Counted from the first letter of the stretch, positions 10,553 through 21,722 are shown. The stretch: 64,000 nucleotides of DNA from Parasponia andersonii (GCA_002914805.1 JXTB01000074.1:1078991-1142990), one strand, 5' to 3'. Notes: generated by a model from the sequence alone, not told the origin. Made by a program: numbers and translations.

Positions 10553-11065
10553 CATAGTTTTTCCTAGCAGCCTGGTGAACATCTTATTCATGAACCTTTG
10601 GTAGGTTGCCCCTGCATTCTTCAGGCCAAATGGCATATGCTTGTAGCAGTACAAACCTCGCTCTGTGATAAAAGCCGTGTGGATCTGGTCTTCCGCATAT
10701 AGGGGAATCTGGTTGTATCCAGAATAGGCATCCAGAAAGCTCATCCTGTTGAATCCCGCCATCGCGTCTACCATTTGGTCGATTCTTGGCAAGGGAAAAC
10801 TATCATTTGGGCAGGCCTTGTTTAGGTTGGTGAAATCTATGCAGATACGGTCGTCGCCATTTTTCTTTTTCACCACTACCGGGTTAGAAACCCACCGCGG
10901 GTATACGCATTCCCTGATTAGATCGCTCTCCAGTAGCTTTTCTACCTCCTTATTGATCGCCCTGTTTTTCTCTGGTGCGAATCTTTGGGGTTTCTGCCTG
11001 ACCGAGGGGAAATGGGGGTCTATATTCAGTCGGTGACAGGAGTGTGCGGGGTCTATCCCTGGCAT
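10043..11065 (-). pseudogene. Reverse transcriptase of the Tat element
   Basis: An uninterrupted 340-codon minus-strand frame carries the full Ty3/gypsy RT pattern: WVSNPVVVKKKNG, the active-site block FLDAYSGYNQI (residues 110-120), MPFGLKNAGATYQ, and the catalytic YIDDMVVKS (YIDD at 174-177), followed by the thumb and the start of the RNase H connection. RT copies the element RNA into DNA. The domain itself looks intact, but the polyprotein is broken upstream by the N at 11082 and downstream by the duplication at 9801. The MPGIDP start is internal to the polyprotein, not a real initiation site. Confidence 0.92.
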
Positions 11066-11081
11066 ATCATCGTGGGACCAC

Positions 11082-11082
11082 N
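11082..11082. other. Single N between protease and RT of the Tat element
   Basis: On the minus strand the protein reads ...LLPEEQKNEI before the N and WSHDDMPGID after it. In related elements a short stretch of roughly a dozen residues, ending in a Phe-Ala before the Trp, links these. A few tens of bases therefore appear to be missing at this base. Confidence 0.7.
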
Positions 11083-11324
11083 ATCTCGTTCTTTTGCTCC
11101 TCGGGTAATAAGGCCCCGATTAGAATCACCTTCGCCGGTTCTACCTCTTTCAAAGGGACCGCTACCAGCTCCTCGATCGTGGATTCTGGACCGTCAGACT
11201 CCTCTTCAATTCGCTTTATGTACGCTGGCAGGCGGTCCTTTGATTGCTATCCGTCCCCAAATACGGCGCTTGCACTTGCATCGGCTCCCCTCAAGGCGGC
11301 TGAAAAGCATTTCTTTGCGGAAGC

Positions 11325-11702
11325 CTAGTCTCCCTTGATGTCTATCGTGTAGGTACCGTCTTTTGATAGATATCTTAAGACTTGGTGGAGGGTGGAAGCG
11401 ACCCCATGCATGACGTGGATCCATCCCCTTCCCATGATGACGTTGAAGGAGGACTGGCAGTCAATGACGACAAAATCTACGTCCAAGCATCTCTCAGCAA
11501 TGCAGAAATTCAGGGTCATAATACCCAAAGGGCAGATCTTCGTACTGTCGAAAGTGAACAGCGGCTGACAGGTCGGCCTGAGTGCCCTTCGATCCAGACC
11601 CATATTCTCAAATGTGCTGAAGAATAGGATATCGACGCTGCTTCCACCATCGACCAGGACCCTTCCGACCAGTGCGGAGCCGATCTGCAGTTTAATCACC
11701 AA
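11325..11702 (-). pseudogene. Aspartic protease of the Tat element
   Basis: The frame contains GRVLVDGGSSVDILF, the D-G/S-G-S/A type active site of retroelement aspartic proteases, followed by the beta-rich segment ending FNVIMGRGWIH, which is typical of Tat/Athila-type proteases. This enzyme would process the gag-pol polyprotein. The usual DSG/DTG appears as DGG here, as is common in this lineage. Stops downstream (near 11324 and 11250) separate it from RT. Confidence 0.85.
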
Positions 11703-11738
11703 GGGGTCGTCGTGAGGCTGGCAAACCGTAATTAAATC

Positions 11739-13520
11739 TTACTGGGTAAAAACGATGGGGGCGGCAGAGGTGCGGCTTTCTCTCGACATCAAATGGTTGA
11801 CGGAATGGCCCATCCCCCTCAAGCGCTTCACCCTACCTTCAGCTTTTTTGAGGCATCTTTCTCTTTTCTCTTGATCCTGGGTCGGCTCTGGCCTGCCCAT
11901 GATGGTCGGCACTATCCTCAGGGTCTGCTCTCCTAACTCAGAGGCTTGGGTCTGCTTCCCTTTCTCGGGCCTGGTGACGTCTTCCAACGGCTGGGTTCCG
12001 CCAGTTTTCACGTACTGTTTCAACCTGCCAGCGTGGATTGCCATCATGACCTGAGCGTAAAGGTTGCGGCAGTGGATGGTGTCGTGCCCGAAGTCTTTAT
12101 GGAACTGGCAATACCTGTTCCTGTTCTTCATATGCTCAGGGACGCCAGATTTGGGTGCGCTCTTAAAAATGCCCATGTCCTTGTTTTAGAGGTAGATCAC
12201 GTCGATCGACGTGTTGAGCTCATACTTCGGCAGAGGGTCACGGGTCGTCTTCCTCCTCTTGCCACCTTCCTGACCGTCTCGGATGGGGGCTTCCTGCTTC
12301 GGAGTCAGCCTTTGGCCCGGTGGGGGCCTCTTCACCCCTTGCGGAGCCGGGGTTTGTACCGGCATCGTTGTTATCATGGCGGAGGTCTTGGGTGCCTTCT
12401 GGTGGCTTTCCAGTACCCTGAATACCCCCTCTAACTTCGCCTGGACATCCGCCATATCGTACGGAAGATTCAAAAGGAGGTGGTCCGATAACATTGATCC
12501 CAGCTGCAGGCCTCTGATGAATGAGCCTGCAGCTTGGACCGAGTCGGCGTTATGGACCAGTGACATTACCTCGAGGAAACACGAGAGGTACTCTCATGGG
12601 GACTCATCTACGACCTGCTCTAACCGGTCTAGGTCTCGCATGGTTTTTTGCTGTCTCCGGATACTTGCGTACTGCTTTAGAAAAAATTTGCAGAAATCTT
12701 CGAACCCGTTTATGGACTTTTCCGGGAGCTGTCTGAACTATAGCAGGGCTGGTCCCGCCAGGGGGTCGTAGAGAAAACTTTACAGGTCACGGCCTCGTCC
12801 CTGGTTTCCAGGGCCATCTTCTGTTGAAAGTGGTATATGTGATCGAGGGGTTCAGTTTTCCTCTCGAACGGCCTGAAGGTCGGGGTCGTGAAGTCCCTCG
12901 ACCTGGGCTCCATCTGGATCCAGTCGGCGAAGGCCGTCCGGTTGATCCCCCGCATAGTTTACTCTGCCAAATCGTCGGGGGTCTGGCTGTGGTGGGCTCC
13001 GAGTCTCTCACCCAACTCAGCCATCATCTCTTGCTTCCAGTCGGGAGGCGTACCTCCTGGGCTTCCATGGTGTCTTCCGCCCATTGCCCCCCTGGTTTGG
13101 AGGGGTCTCGACTGGCTTTGCCGTGCCCCCTACATCCGCGATCCGGAGGGGGCGGGAGCTTCTCCTCGCGGTTGACTTCCGAATTCTTGCTGGACCTCTT
13201 CGTCAAAATCTTCTCTCCGCTGGGTCCTGTCTTCGCACGCCAGTAACCCCTCGAGGTGGGCGTTATCTCTGCGTACCTCTGTAACTTCGTTCCTTAAACC
13301 CAGGATGGCTTCGTGGGCCATGTCTGCCTTCCGGTTTGCTTCTGCCAGGGTGGCAAGCAGCTGATCCAGCTTCTACTCCAGATCTGGTCGTGCTTCTCGG
13401 GAGCTCCCTTTGGCATCGAGACGTGTGCTCCTGGTTGTCATTCTTGAGGGTGCCATCAGACGTTGTATGGCTTTTCGTTCGGGGAGAGCACGGTCGTGAG
13501 TCTCCTACTTTTCTTTTTCT
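11739..13520 (-). pseudogene. gag of the Tat element
   Basis: Gag can be read in the minus strand with several stops. Near 13440 a MAPSRMTTRSTR start is plausible. A capsid-like segment (AGPALL, FRQLPEKSINGFEDFCKFFLKQY) spans about 12750-12640. A CCHC-like knuckle of spacing C-x2-H-x4-H-x4-C (CQFHKDFGHDTIHC) lies near 12110. The order is normal for Tat gag, whose product packages the genomic RNA. Stops near 13130, 12839, 12780, 12740 and 12187 show decay. Boundaries are approximate. Confidence 0.78.
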
Positions 13521-13534
13521 AACGCTCAACCTTT

Positions 13535-13552
13535 TCCCACAGACGGCACCAA
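13535..13552 (-). other. Primer-binding site of the Tat element
   Basis: Read on the minus strand, the bases just inside the 5' LTR are TTTGGTGCCGTCTGTGGG. The TGGTGCCGT start is typical of plant Tat-group primer-binding sites, which resemble the 3' end of a tRNA other than initiator Met. I cannot name the tRNA with certainty. Confidence 0.7.
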
Positions 13553-13554
13553 AC

Positions 13555-14418
13555 TGTTGGAGCAGTTTCTCACCAGCCGTCCACGTGTCTCTGAACCACT
13601 GACGGTGTATTCTCCAATCGTCCACGTGTCCTCACTTTCCAAAGTACTCTGAACTCCAAACAGGGTCGGACAGGCGGGGGTGGCCACCTGCAAAGACTCT
13701 CCGATGCTTAAGTTAGAGTTCAATCTTTGATTTTGGGTAGCAAGGGATTAGTTCTATATGAGTATATGTTTGTTTCTTGCTTATAAGCTTTTTAATATAC
13801 TTCTTTTTTTGTAAGCGTACATGCCCCCTTCGGGAATGCATAGCTCATATATATACATAGCCCTGAGATTGTGACCCATGCGGGTCTCAATCTCAGGACT
13901 GAGTATCTTTCTCCTCAAAGCTTTTCCCAGAGGTCACGGGACGAGATTACCGTGATCTTCTCTGTGTCATTATAGCCTGGTTTCTGCTGCCTCCTACGGC
14001 TTGAATCTGTCAGGGGTGAGATTTAGATAAATCGTCGTTCTGTCAGGAGTGAGATTTGGACAAATCGCCATTCTATCAGGGCGGATTGCTCCTTGGACCC
14101 ACCTATCCCAGATCGTATTAAATGCTCTGTCTGGGTCTGGAGTTGTGAGCTGTTCTCCATTGTATTCTGGTAAAAGACCCTTGGGGCTTCCGACCCCCCA
14201 GCTGTCGAGGTAAGGGTCGGACTGGGCCGGGCCTGTCCAGGGTCTGTGACGGGCTCGGCCCTAACCTCGGGCAGTCCAACAGCCGATGTGCTATCACGTG
14301 TGACCCGCGTGGCCTTTAGCTAATCACTCTCGACAGCTGTCAGATGGTGGACCCCGTTTGTGACCTGTTCTGCCACTTAATCGTCCACGTGATGTATGGT
14401 TTGGAAACGGATCCCACA
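13555..14418 (-). repeat. 5' LTR of the Tat element
   Basis: This is the partner of 1836-2700. It should carry the promoter that drives the minus-strand gag-pol transcript. The four CACGTG motifs and the inverted repeat (13862-13897) are retained. It lies next to the primer-binding site at 13535-13552. Confidence 0.92.
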
Positions 14419-14423
14419 ATAAA
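14419..14423. repeat. Target-site duplication of the Tat element, right copy (ataaa)
   Basis: This is an exact copy of 1831-1835, directly following the LTR end cccaca. Removing 1836-14423 would join the host sequence of 1-1835 to that starting at 14424. Confidence 0.93.
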
Positions 14424-14760
14424 TTTTCTCATTTTTTTCAATAATTATTTAACCATATCTTAATATACTTACACGTAGATGTACGGCAGAATTTTAAATC
14501 ATGATTATTAACTTTGAGATTTGAGGACGTTTTAGAAACTATGAAAAGAGAATTAAAATATTAGACGTTTAGCTCTTTTAGTATGATACTAAATGAGTGA
14601 TTTCAAATAGTGAATTTAATTTATGGGTAATTATCATGGGGTTTTAAGGTTGACGTTTTCTTCCATAAGTTTTTGTTCTCAAAGATTTTAGAAAATAGAA
14701 ATTTTTCCACTATTTTTTAAAAATATATTTACTAATTTATAACTTATAAAATTATTTTTC
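14424..14760. other. AT-rich sequence right of the Tat element, no gene
   Basis: This is the continuation of the sequence interrupted by the Tat insertion. I see no coding signal. It ends where the truncated copia fragment begins near 14760-14783. Confidence 0.5.
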
Positions 14761-14837
14761 TATCGCTGGCCCAGTTTTGGATCCTGATATGAATATTCTT
14801 GAGCCATGGCTTGTTTCCAGTTGGAATCTAATAGAGC

Positions 14838-15164
14838 CTAAGTAACTGAAGTTGGTTCTGCAAGAGACTCACATATTAGTCGAGTAATGATAAAAAGCTT
14901 AGGTTTAATAATACATGCTTTAAGACGAGTGACCATAGGATGACATGGCTTAGGAGGACTAGGAGAAGAAGAAATAGTGCGATCACTAGAAGTGATAGAA
15001 GGAGGATCAGGTATAGGAGTCAAGTCACCAGAGCGTAAAGAATGAGGAGGATAGGAAGTGGAAGATGCATCAAAAATATTAGAAGATGAGTGAGATAAAG
15101 GAAAAGGAAGCACAAATGGTACACTTAGAGTAACAGAACTGTGAGAGGAGGAAGAACCAAACAT
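14838..15164 (-). pseudogene. Copia fragment 1: integrase-RT linker
   Basis: A Ser/Pro-rich frame ends in CHPMVTRLKACIIKPK, matching the conserved H-x-M-x-T-R-x-K-x-G-I-x-K-P segment that precedes RT in copia polyproteins. The RT start follows at 14820-14783, then the element is cut off. Confidence 0.8.
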
Positions 15165-15232
15165 AGACTCAAAATGAAAGTCAAATTCATCAAAGTGAAC
15201 AGACCGAGCAATATATAAACGACCTGAAGAAT

Positions 15233-15505
15233 CTAAGCACCAATGCCTTTATGATATGGACTATACCCCATAAACAAACATTTAGAAGTTTGATATTGAA
15301 ACTTATGAGCATTATATAGCCTTAAGTATGGATAACAACCACATCCAAAAACACGAAGAAAAGTATAATATGGAGTTTTATTGAACAAAACCTGAAAGGA
15401 AGAAACATTGCTTAAAGTAGGAGTGGCCATCCTATTGAGTAAGTAAGTTAATGAAACAAAAGCATCCCGCCAATACCTAAAAGGATGTTTGGCCTGAGCT
15501 AACAA
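15233..15505 (-). pseudogene. Copia fragment 1: C-terminal integrase region
   Basis: The frame reads ...KHPFRYWRDAFVSLTYLLNRM ... LRVFGCGCYPYLRLYN ... KCLFMGYSPYHKG, which is the characteristic copia integrase core end and its downstream conserved FGC.CYP and GYS motifs. The catalytic Glu region upstream (15510-15800) is interrupted by stops and frameshifts. Confidence 0.85.
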
Positions 15506-15800
15506 GGTAAGACTTAATTCAACAATGTGAATGTGTTTCCTTTTAGCCTTTCCATTTTATTGACGTGTATAGGGACAAGGATGCTTAAACACTATGCCAA
15601 GTTGAGCAAACAATGGTAACAGAGATCGATATTCACCCCTCAGTCAGTTTGAACACTCTTAATTTTTTTTAAGAAATTGTCTTTCAACATAGAAGTTAAA
15701 GTGAACAAACACAGAGTAAGCTACAGATTTGGTTTTTAAAGGAAAACTCTAAGTGAACCTACTAAAATCATTAACAAAATATATGTAATATTTGTAACCA

Positions 15801-16190
15801 TTAATAGAAATATAAGGAGAAGGACCCATATGTCAGAATGATTAATTCAAATAGTAGCGAAGCTTTGGTTTCAAATGCAAAAAAATAAAAATAATGCATT
15901 TTACCATATTTGCAAGCAGCACAAAAAGTGAGATTATTTATATCACAAGGTACATTTACATGCTTGAGCACAGAATGTGGGATATGATTATTAGGATGAC
16001 CAAGGCGTTTATGCCACAGGTCCAAGTTAGATTTTTTACAACTGACATTACAATGAAATTTTTTGAAACTAGTAGAACTAGTAGACATAGAACTGTTAAT
16101 GAGTATAGGTGATGAATGACACATTGAGATTAAAGCATAAAGCTGATTAGATGAGCAAGATAGATACAAATCAAGTTTGATACAAACCAT
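15801..16190 (-). pseudogene. Copia fragment 1: GAG-pre-integrase domain
   Basis: The segment DLWHKRLGHPNNHI ... CAACKYGKMH is the copia zinc-binding domain in front of the integrase core (H, H, C, C all present). The frame then degenerates. It would have been part of a gag-pol polyprotein. Confidence 0.83.
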
Positions 16191-16449
16191 CTTTAAGCTT
16201 GCCTGCTAGTTGAACCTTCTTCGAAGTGAGTACCTCAACAGGAAATTGATTAGAAGTAAACTCGATTAGAACATTATTATCCCGAGTAAACTGAAAAATA
16301 CTTAATAGATTTTTAGTTATAGTAGGAATGTAAAGAATATTTGACCACCTACGAGACTTTTCAGAGCCTAAAGAATATTGAGAATGACCAATATGTGAGA
16401 TTGAAAGTTCAGAACCATTACCAACAATGAGTTTTTCCTTGCCTTTGTA

Positions 16450-16560
16450 GCTGGTGGACTAAGCAAAATTGGACAAATAAGGAGTAATATGATTAGTTGC
16501 ACCATTGTCAACGTACTAAGCCAGGTCAGAAACAGAATCAGGAGTAGCAAAATAGGCCTG
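16450..16560 (-). pseudogene. Copia fragment 1: protease active-site remnant
   Basis: The minus strand reads LA, a TAG stop, then YVDNGATNHIT. In copia elements this position is usually W-Y-x-D-S-G-A-T-x-H. The Trp codon has become TAG and the DSG is DNG, so the protease is doubly inactivated. Confidence 0.7.
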
Positions 16561-17021
16561 AGACTGAGAACCGGAGAATTGAGAGCCAAAACCAGAGTTT
16601 CCACTACCAGAACTAGTAGTGGAATCATCAACACCACTGAAGGTGATATCAGAGTACTGGTAGCATTTCATTGTAACATGACCAACTTTGCTGAACTACT
16701 GATAGGATGATTTCCACCACCATGACTAGAGACATTACGACCACCATTTGGATAACTACAACCTCAACCTCTATGAAACTGAGTTCCACAACCACCAATA
16801 CACTAAGCACCATTTACAGGCTTGCGATATGCATCACTAGCATATGGAAGCGTGATCAGATCAGAAGGAAGAGTGACATTTTGACGTTCAAGGCACATCT
16901 CATGAGTTTGCAAAGCAAATTAAACTTCTTAGAGATTCAACTGATCGTTGCGACGAGTGAGGTTCACCACAACAGATTCATACTCAGATCCAAGACCAAC
17001 AAGAATATAGAGAATCAACTC

Positions 17022-17559
17022 CTAATCAGTGATAATACGACCAATTGAATTGAGATTATCAGCAAGAAGTTGCATACGAAGGACATACTCTTCAATGGTA
17101 GAAGCACCTTTCTTCGTTGTTTGAAGCATGAAAAGAAGCTGTAAAGCTCGAGCTCTAGAATTAGTGTGAAATAAACGTTCAAGAGCGAACCAAACTTCAG
17201 TAGCATTGGTACAATGATTGATATGACCAAACATCGACTCAGAGATAGAAGAGAGGAGCCGACTCATGAGAAATTGATTGTGGCGAAGCCAAAAATGAAA
17301 TTCAGGATTCGGAGAGTGAATCGGAGTATTAGAACCATCTGGATCGAGATGCTGAGTGTATTGATTCGGACGAGTAGTAGTAGCAAGAGGAAAACCTTCA
17401 AGGATGTAGGCACGAGCAGTGGTGAGAATTTGAGAACGCCAGTACAGATAATTCTTAGGATCAAGTTTTAGCGTCAATGGAGTCAGACTTGAGAAGAATA
17501 GAAAAAGTTGAAACAATCGAGCTTGAAAAGCCTTGAGAAACAAAGGAAGATGACGTCAT
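17022..17559 (-). pseudogene. Copia fragment 1: gag (UBN2/retrotran_gag type)
   Basis: An ATG at 17559 begins MTSSSFVSQGFSSS. After a frameshift near 17460 the conserved gag pattern follows: LDPKNYLYWRSQI, AYILEGF, FHFWLRHNQFLMSRLLSSIS, ATEVWFALERLF and a STIEEYVLRMQLLADNL segment. This is standard for plant copia gag, the capsid protein that packages element RNA. The frame breaks near 17022. Confidence 0.85.
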
Positions 17560-17609
17560 GGATGATCGAGCAAGAAGAATATCAAAGTTGATAAAAGAGA
17601 GAAAAGGAA

Positions 17610-18710
17610 AGATTCTAAAGTAAAGTGTGTAATAATGGCTCTTAGGTACTTCCAAGTATGGGGACTTCCTACAAGCAAAAATAGGTAACAGACGTTCCTT
17701 CATTTGGAGAAGTATTCTGTGGGAGAAGAGACAGAATCTTTTCTGAAAGATGGTTACCTAGGCCCGATTCCTTTCGCCTCAAGTCCTAAAAAGGAGATCA
17801 ATCCCTTCGTCATCTTCAGACTTTTCGGATTGGTGGAGATGCCTCTGGTGGCTTAAGATACCAAACAAGGTGAAAATCTTCGTTTGAGGAAAGTCTGTTA
17901 GGACCTCATTCTCATTCCCACCCATTTGAACTTGGCAAAATGCCATGTTCTCATAAATGGATCTTGCCCGCGGTGCGACTCGGACTCGAAAACAACTTTC
18001 CATGCTCTCTTATTCTGCCCTGTAGAAAAAAGTTTTTAGAAAAATTCCCCGATTGCTTAGCTAATTCCCCCCATCTTTCTAGCCAGTCCTTCATCGAAAA
18101 CATTACTTCACTCTTCAACAAACAAGCACAGGACTGAGGTGTTGGTTAACTTTGTTTGGCATGCATGGATCCTCTGGTTCTACAGAAACTTATGGGTTCA
18201 TGAACAAATAGAAGTACTAGTATCTTGGATGGCTCTTCATGCTCGAACTAAAGAGCCAGAGTTCCACGCTTAACTGCTGATCTCGAAGACTCCTTCTCTT
18301 TCCCCTTCTATCCATTGGCAACCTCCTCCCAAACCCCTCCTTAATTGAATGTGCAGTGACGGAAGAAGGAGACTGCATAGGTTTGGGCGGCATCATAAGA
18401 CACCACGTTGGAAAAAGTAATGTGAACGTTGCTCCGTTGATATTGTTGAAGCGTTCGAGCTCTGTTTTCCATTGCAAAAAAATGTAGGCATGCTCCCCTT
18501 GTTGATAGAGTAAGATGCTCTCAGTATTGTTAACCAAGTGAACAGCCCAAACGTGGCCTCGACAGAAATAGGAGTTATTGTGAGAGACATAAAAAATCTC
18601 ACTCTTTTTTTTTTCTATCCCTAGCAGCACGATTAGTTTTGTTCCCAGAACTTGTAACAATGCAACTCACCACTTGGCAAAATTTGCTGTAGCCTATAAT
18701 CGCATTTTTT
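17610..18710 (+). mobile_element. 3' part of a LINE (L1-like non-LTR retrotransposon), decayed
   Basis: Plus-strand translation across frameshifts gives SFIWRSILW (about 17700), then IPNKVKIFV (about 17855), LAKCHVLINGSCPRCDSDSKTTFHALLFCP (zf-RVT zinc-binding domain, 17930-18022), and the C-terminal RNase H-like part: VEAFELCFPLQK (18445), DALSIVNQVNSP (18513) and FVPRTCNNATHHLAKFAVA (about 18633-18693). These are landmarks of plant LINE ORF2 after the RT domain. RT itself is missing, cut by the copia fragment. Many stops are present, and no poly(A) tail is seen. Confidence 0.8.
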
Positions 18711-19690
18711 TCTTGGCAAAAAGAGTCACCTCAATTGCTTTTAAGCTCTATTGAGAATAACCTTCCTTGACTTTTATTTTAATAGAGTTTTCCTCCCTGG
18801 GTCTTTTTTTTTTTTTTTTTTTAAAAAGTCACTTTAGAGACAAACAAATCACCTACCTGATCTTTTGGAGTGAGCTGATGGGTACATACTCTAAAAAATA
18901 ATACATTAATTAATTAATTAAGCAAAAATGATAAATATTAAGATCAACTTGGATTTGACCATTTGGGGCTACATTTTGTAAAAAGCGAGTGAAGTTTATG
19001 GTTATCATGTACAAAATACAAGCGTGTGGTCTCCGAGGCTGACCAGTCACCAGTTTACATACGTCACCGCGTACCAACTCAGCCAGCAAACCTATTGGTC
19101 AACTTTGACACATAATCATTATCCTATTTGTTTTTTTTTTTTTCTAAAGATTATTTTATTACTCTATTGAATGAGAAATATTTATATTCACTCGCTATAA
19201 TTCAAACAATTACAGAAATGTCTCCTCTTCTACTAGTTAAATTCGACTTAAATTCTGTTTTTACTTATTAAATTTTAGTTTATTTACGAAGTGTTTCTAA
19301 CATAATGATAAATGCTAATAACATAGCAATGTGATTTAAAAAATTCATTAATATTTTCGGTCTCTTTTATCACTTTCAGCCCCAAATCTATCACATTTAT
19401 ATTTAATTCTAGATGTAAAACTAAAATTAAAAAAAAATGCTAATAACAATCTCTACATCAGTCTCTTACTCCTTTATTTATTAACAAGCATTCCTTTAAT
19501 TTTTTTTCGAATAAAATAAGCAAGTAAAAAATCTGTTAGGAAAATAAAAAAATAAAAAAAAAGACATGTCAAATAAATAAATAATGTGTCTACAATGATG
19601 ATTAATGGAAATGTTGTTAACCTCTCTCTTTTTCTTTTGAAATTGAAGAATGACGATATTTCAAAAAAAAAAAAATGGGAAAGAATCTCT
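18711..19690. other. AT-rich intergenic sequence upstream of the small gene
   Basis: This region contains homopolymer runs (for example poly-T at 18810-18830 and 19130-19145) and AT-rich sequence without coding signal. No repeat ends were found. Promoter elements of the next gene begin at about 19700. Confidence 0.5.
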
Positions 19691-19701
19691 GCTTAAGCCG
19701 C

Positions 19702-19707
19702 CACGTG
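19702..19707 (+). promoter_or_regulatory. G-box / ABRE-like element upstream of the small gene
   Basis: GCCACGTGTC contains the CACGTG core about 190 bp before the TATA box at 19895. Such sites bind bZIP and bHLH factors in plants and often confer ABA or light response. The regulatory meaning here is inference. Confidence 0.4.
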
Positions 19708-19894
19708 TCAAAAAACCCCACAAAATTTGACTCTTTCCACATTAAGTGGCTTTATTAATTATCCTACTAAGAATTTTGGAATTTTCATAAAGCTTTCCCG
19801 GAAGAAAACGCTTAATTCGAATTCGACCCATCATCCATCGTCATCAACCAAAACCCTCTTCTTCTTCGATTCTTCCTTCTATGGCGTCTTCTCC

Positions 19895-19901
19895 TATATA
19901 A
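19895..19901 (+). promoter_or_regulatory. TATA box of the 150-residue gene
   Basis: TATATAA lies 58 bp before the next in-frame AUG (19959). A CT-rich stretch (ccccctctctctccctc, then cttctcttctcttctctctcc) follows, typical of a plant 5' leader. Confidence 0.6.
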
Positions 19902-19958
19902 TTCCAATTCCCCCTCTCTCTCCCTCACGAAAAACTCTTCTCTTCTCTTCTCTCTCCT

Positions 19959-20411
19959 ATGGCCGAGAAACCAATTTTTACAACTTTACCACAAAATGAA
20001 AATTACTACGTAAAGGAAGCCTTAGACGACGATTGCATTGAAGAAGAGTCCGAATACGGAACGAGGTGCGGCTGTTTTCAGGTATTCGGGATCAAACGCG
20101 GTCGTTCGAATGGAGAATACGAACGACACCGGTTGCTATGCAGGGAGACGAAGACGTGGTTGGCGGAGAAGATAAGTAAGGTGAAGGAGTTTTCGGAAGT
20201 GATTGCCGGCCCCAAGTGGAAGAACCTGGTCAGAAAGATAGGAGGCTATATTAAAGGGAATAAGAAGCAGCAAAACATGGCTCGGTTTCAGTATGACTCT
20301 CAGAGCTATGCTCTCAATTTCGATAATGGCGGCGGCTTCAATGGAGATGAAGATGGTCCTCTTATCGATTACTCCAATAGGTTTACGCCTCCTTTTCATG
20401 CTGAAAACTAG
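19959..20411 (+). CDS. Small plant-specific protein of unknown function
   Basis: A single-exon frame of 150 codons starts at ATG 19959 (context ctcctATGGCC, favourable) and ends with TAG at 20409-20411. A TATA box and CT-rich leader precede it, which makes it a credible gene. The protein has no signal peptide or membrane segment. Visible blocks are a CGCF motif at residues 37-40, a basic and aromatic central region with KEFSEVIAGPKWKNL (76-90), and FQYDSQSYALNFD (110-122), followed by a Gly/Asp-rich tail. This block order recalls a family of small, uncharacterised angiosperm proteins, but I cannot name the family or a function with confidence. A G-box upstream suggests possible stress or light regulation, which is inference only. 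Confidence 0.82.
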   Translation: MAEKPIFTTLPQNENYYVKEALDDDCIEEESEYGTRCGCFQVFGIKRGRSNGEYERHRLLCRETKTWLAEKISKVKEFSEVIAGPKWKNLVRKIGGYIKGNKKQQNMARFQYDSQSYALNFDNGGGFNGDEDGPLIDYSNRFTPPFHAEN

Positions 20412-21634
20412 CCAACTGGTTCATCATAATTATTATACTATGATATTAAACTATTGTTAATAGAGGGGAGAAAAAAAGTTTTCATGATTGGTATATTGTA
20501 ATTCTCTTTTATTCTATGGGTCTTTTTCTTTTTTAAAGAAATATTATTGATTTTTCCGAGTCTCTGTCTCTCTTTTCTTTCTCAAATTTATTTGGAATTT
20601 CAGAATAATATCGATTTTATACTTTCTTTTTTCATTGTCTAAAAATACCTTCACAAAATCCAAACAACAAAGAGACTTCTTTATTTGAGACAAATAATTC
20701 AAAATTGAAACGAGTCGCCTAGAATATTCATGGAAATTTAATTACTACTTCACTGGTCCAGGGAAAGATTTTCTTTTAGAATCACTATTTAAGTGCAGCA
20801 GATGGGTTTTTTTTCTTCACATCCCAACTTTTATTGGACCTTTTTAATGAGATATGATCTCACATGTAGGTGGAATAATACTTAGAAATCTCACATTTTA
20901 TCTCATTAAAATTAGACGTTAGCACATATATTTTAAATATTTGCTGAATTGATAAAATAATATTTTTTATTTAAATTTGTACATAATTTGTATATTTTAA
21001 AATATCAAAAAATATCTAATATATTTATGTGACTACAAATTTAGTATATATAAGTGTTATATTAAATTTATGGATAATAAACTAAATATAATCTTTAATA
21101 ATTAATTAAAATTTAGAATCTTTAATTAAATATTATTAATGCGGTCCATTGAGAATGTAATAGTCTTATCCGGACTAATAATATGTTGACAATGAAGATA
21201 CTTTATATAATTAGATTATATATTGGATTAGACATAATTTGAATCTTACATAAGTTCTCTTAACTGTTAAGAGTTCAAATAGTGTCACTAGATGATCATA
21301 TGTAGATCAATCTTAATCCGAGTAGTTATAAACCCCTATTTATAACATTATTCTCTATAATATACTTATTAAAAGTTCTTTTCCTAAACAAACTAAAATA
21401 CTTGTATCTTTGGACCATGATGGAATGAGTAGTTAAGAATCAAGCTTATGAATGTAGAATCCATTCATTCCATTAGAAAGCTAAAAAGATGGCTCCCTTG
21501 TGTATTGATTCAAGACTTGAACCGTTTGAGTATTCAATTTATAATAGATTTATAAATTAATTATTTATTAGAAAATCAATAGTATAAAAGGATAAAGATG
21601 TAATTAGAGAGGTAAACGAAATATAACCTAACTC

Positions 21635-21722
21635 CAATTATGAATTATCTAAGGAAGATTGAACTACATGTAATGATTCAATTATGAATTATCTAAAGAG
21701 GATTGAACTACATGTAATGATT
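21635..21722. repeat. Tandem duplication of a 44-bp unit
   Basis: Two adjacent copies (21635-21678 and 21679-21722) of caattatgaattatctaa... differ at two bases. They are non-coding. Confidence 0.85.

Larger units (their letters stand above)
1836..14418 (-). mobile_element. Ty3/gypsy LTR retrotransposon, Tat lineage, structurally complete but decayed
   Basis: Two LTRs of 865 and 864 bp (1836-2700 and 13555-14418) bound a 12.6-kb element flanked by the 5-bp direct repeat ataaa. Each LTR begins TG and ends CA on the plus strand. The coding order on the minus strand is gag, protease, reverse transcriptase, RNase H, a second RNase H and integrase, followed by a long non-coding 3' region. A second RNase H domain between the first RNase H and integrase is known for the Tat group (Ogre/Retand-like), as is extra sequence between integrase and the 3' LTR. 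Several in-frame stops, frameshifts and two single-N joins mean this copy cannot be autonomous. The clade within Tat is inferred, not tested. Confidence 0.93.
14783..17600 (-). mobile_element. Ty1/copia fragment 1, truncated, no LTRs found
   Basis: In minus-strand order the fragment contains gag (17559-17022), a protease remnant (about 16560-16480), the GAG-pre-integrase and integrase region (16190-15233), the integrase-RT linker (15164-14838) and the very first residues of RT (NWKQAMAQEYS, about 14820-14783). It stops there, so the rest of RT, RNase H and the 3' LTR are missing. No 5' LTR is visible, since LINE-like sequence starts within about 60 bp of the gag ATG. Confidence 0.88.

Noticed and set aside
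12283..12771. Plus-strand frame of 162 codons opposite gag
   Set aside because: It is a shadow of the minus-strand gag frame and has no independent signals.
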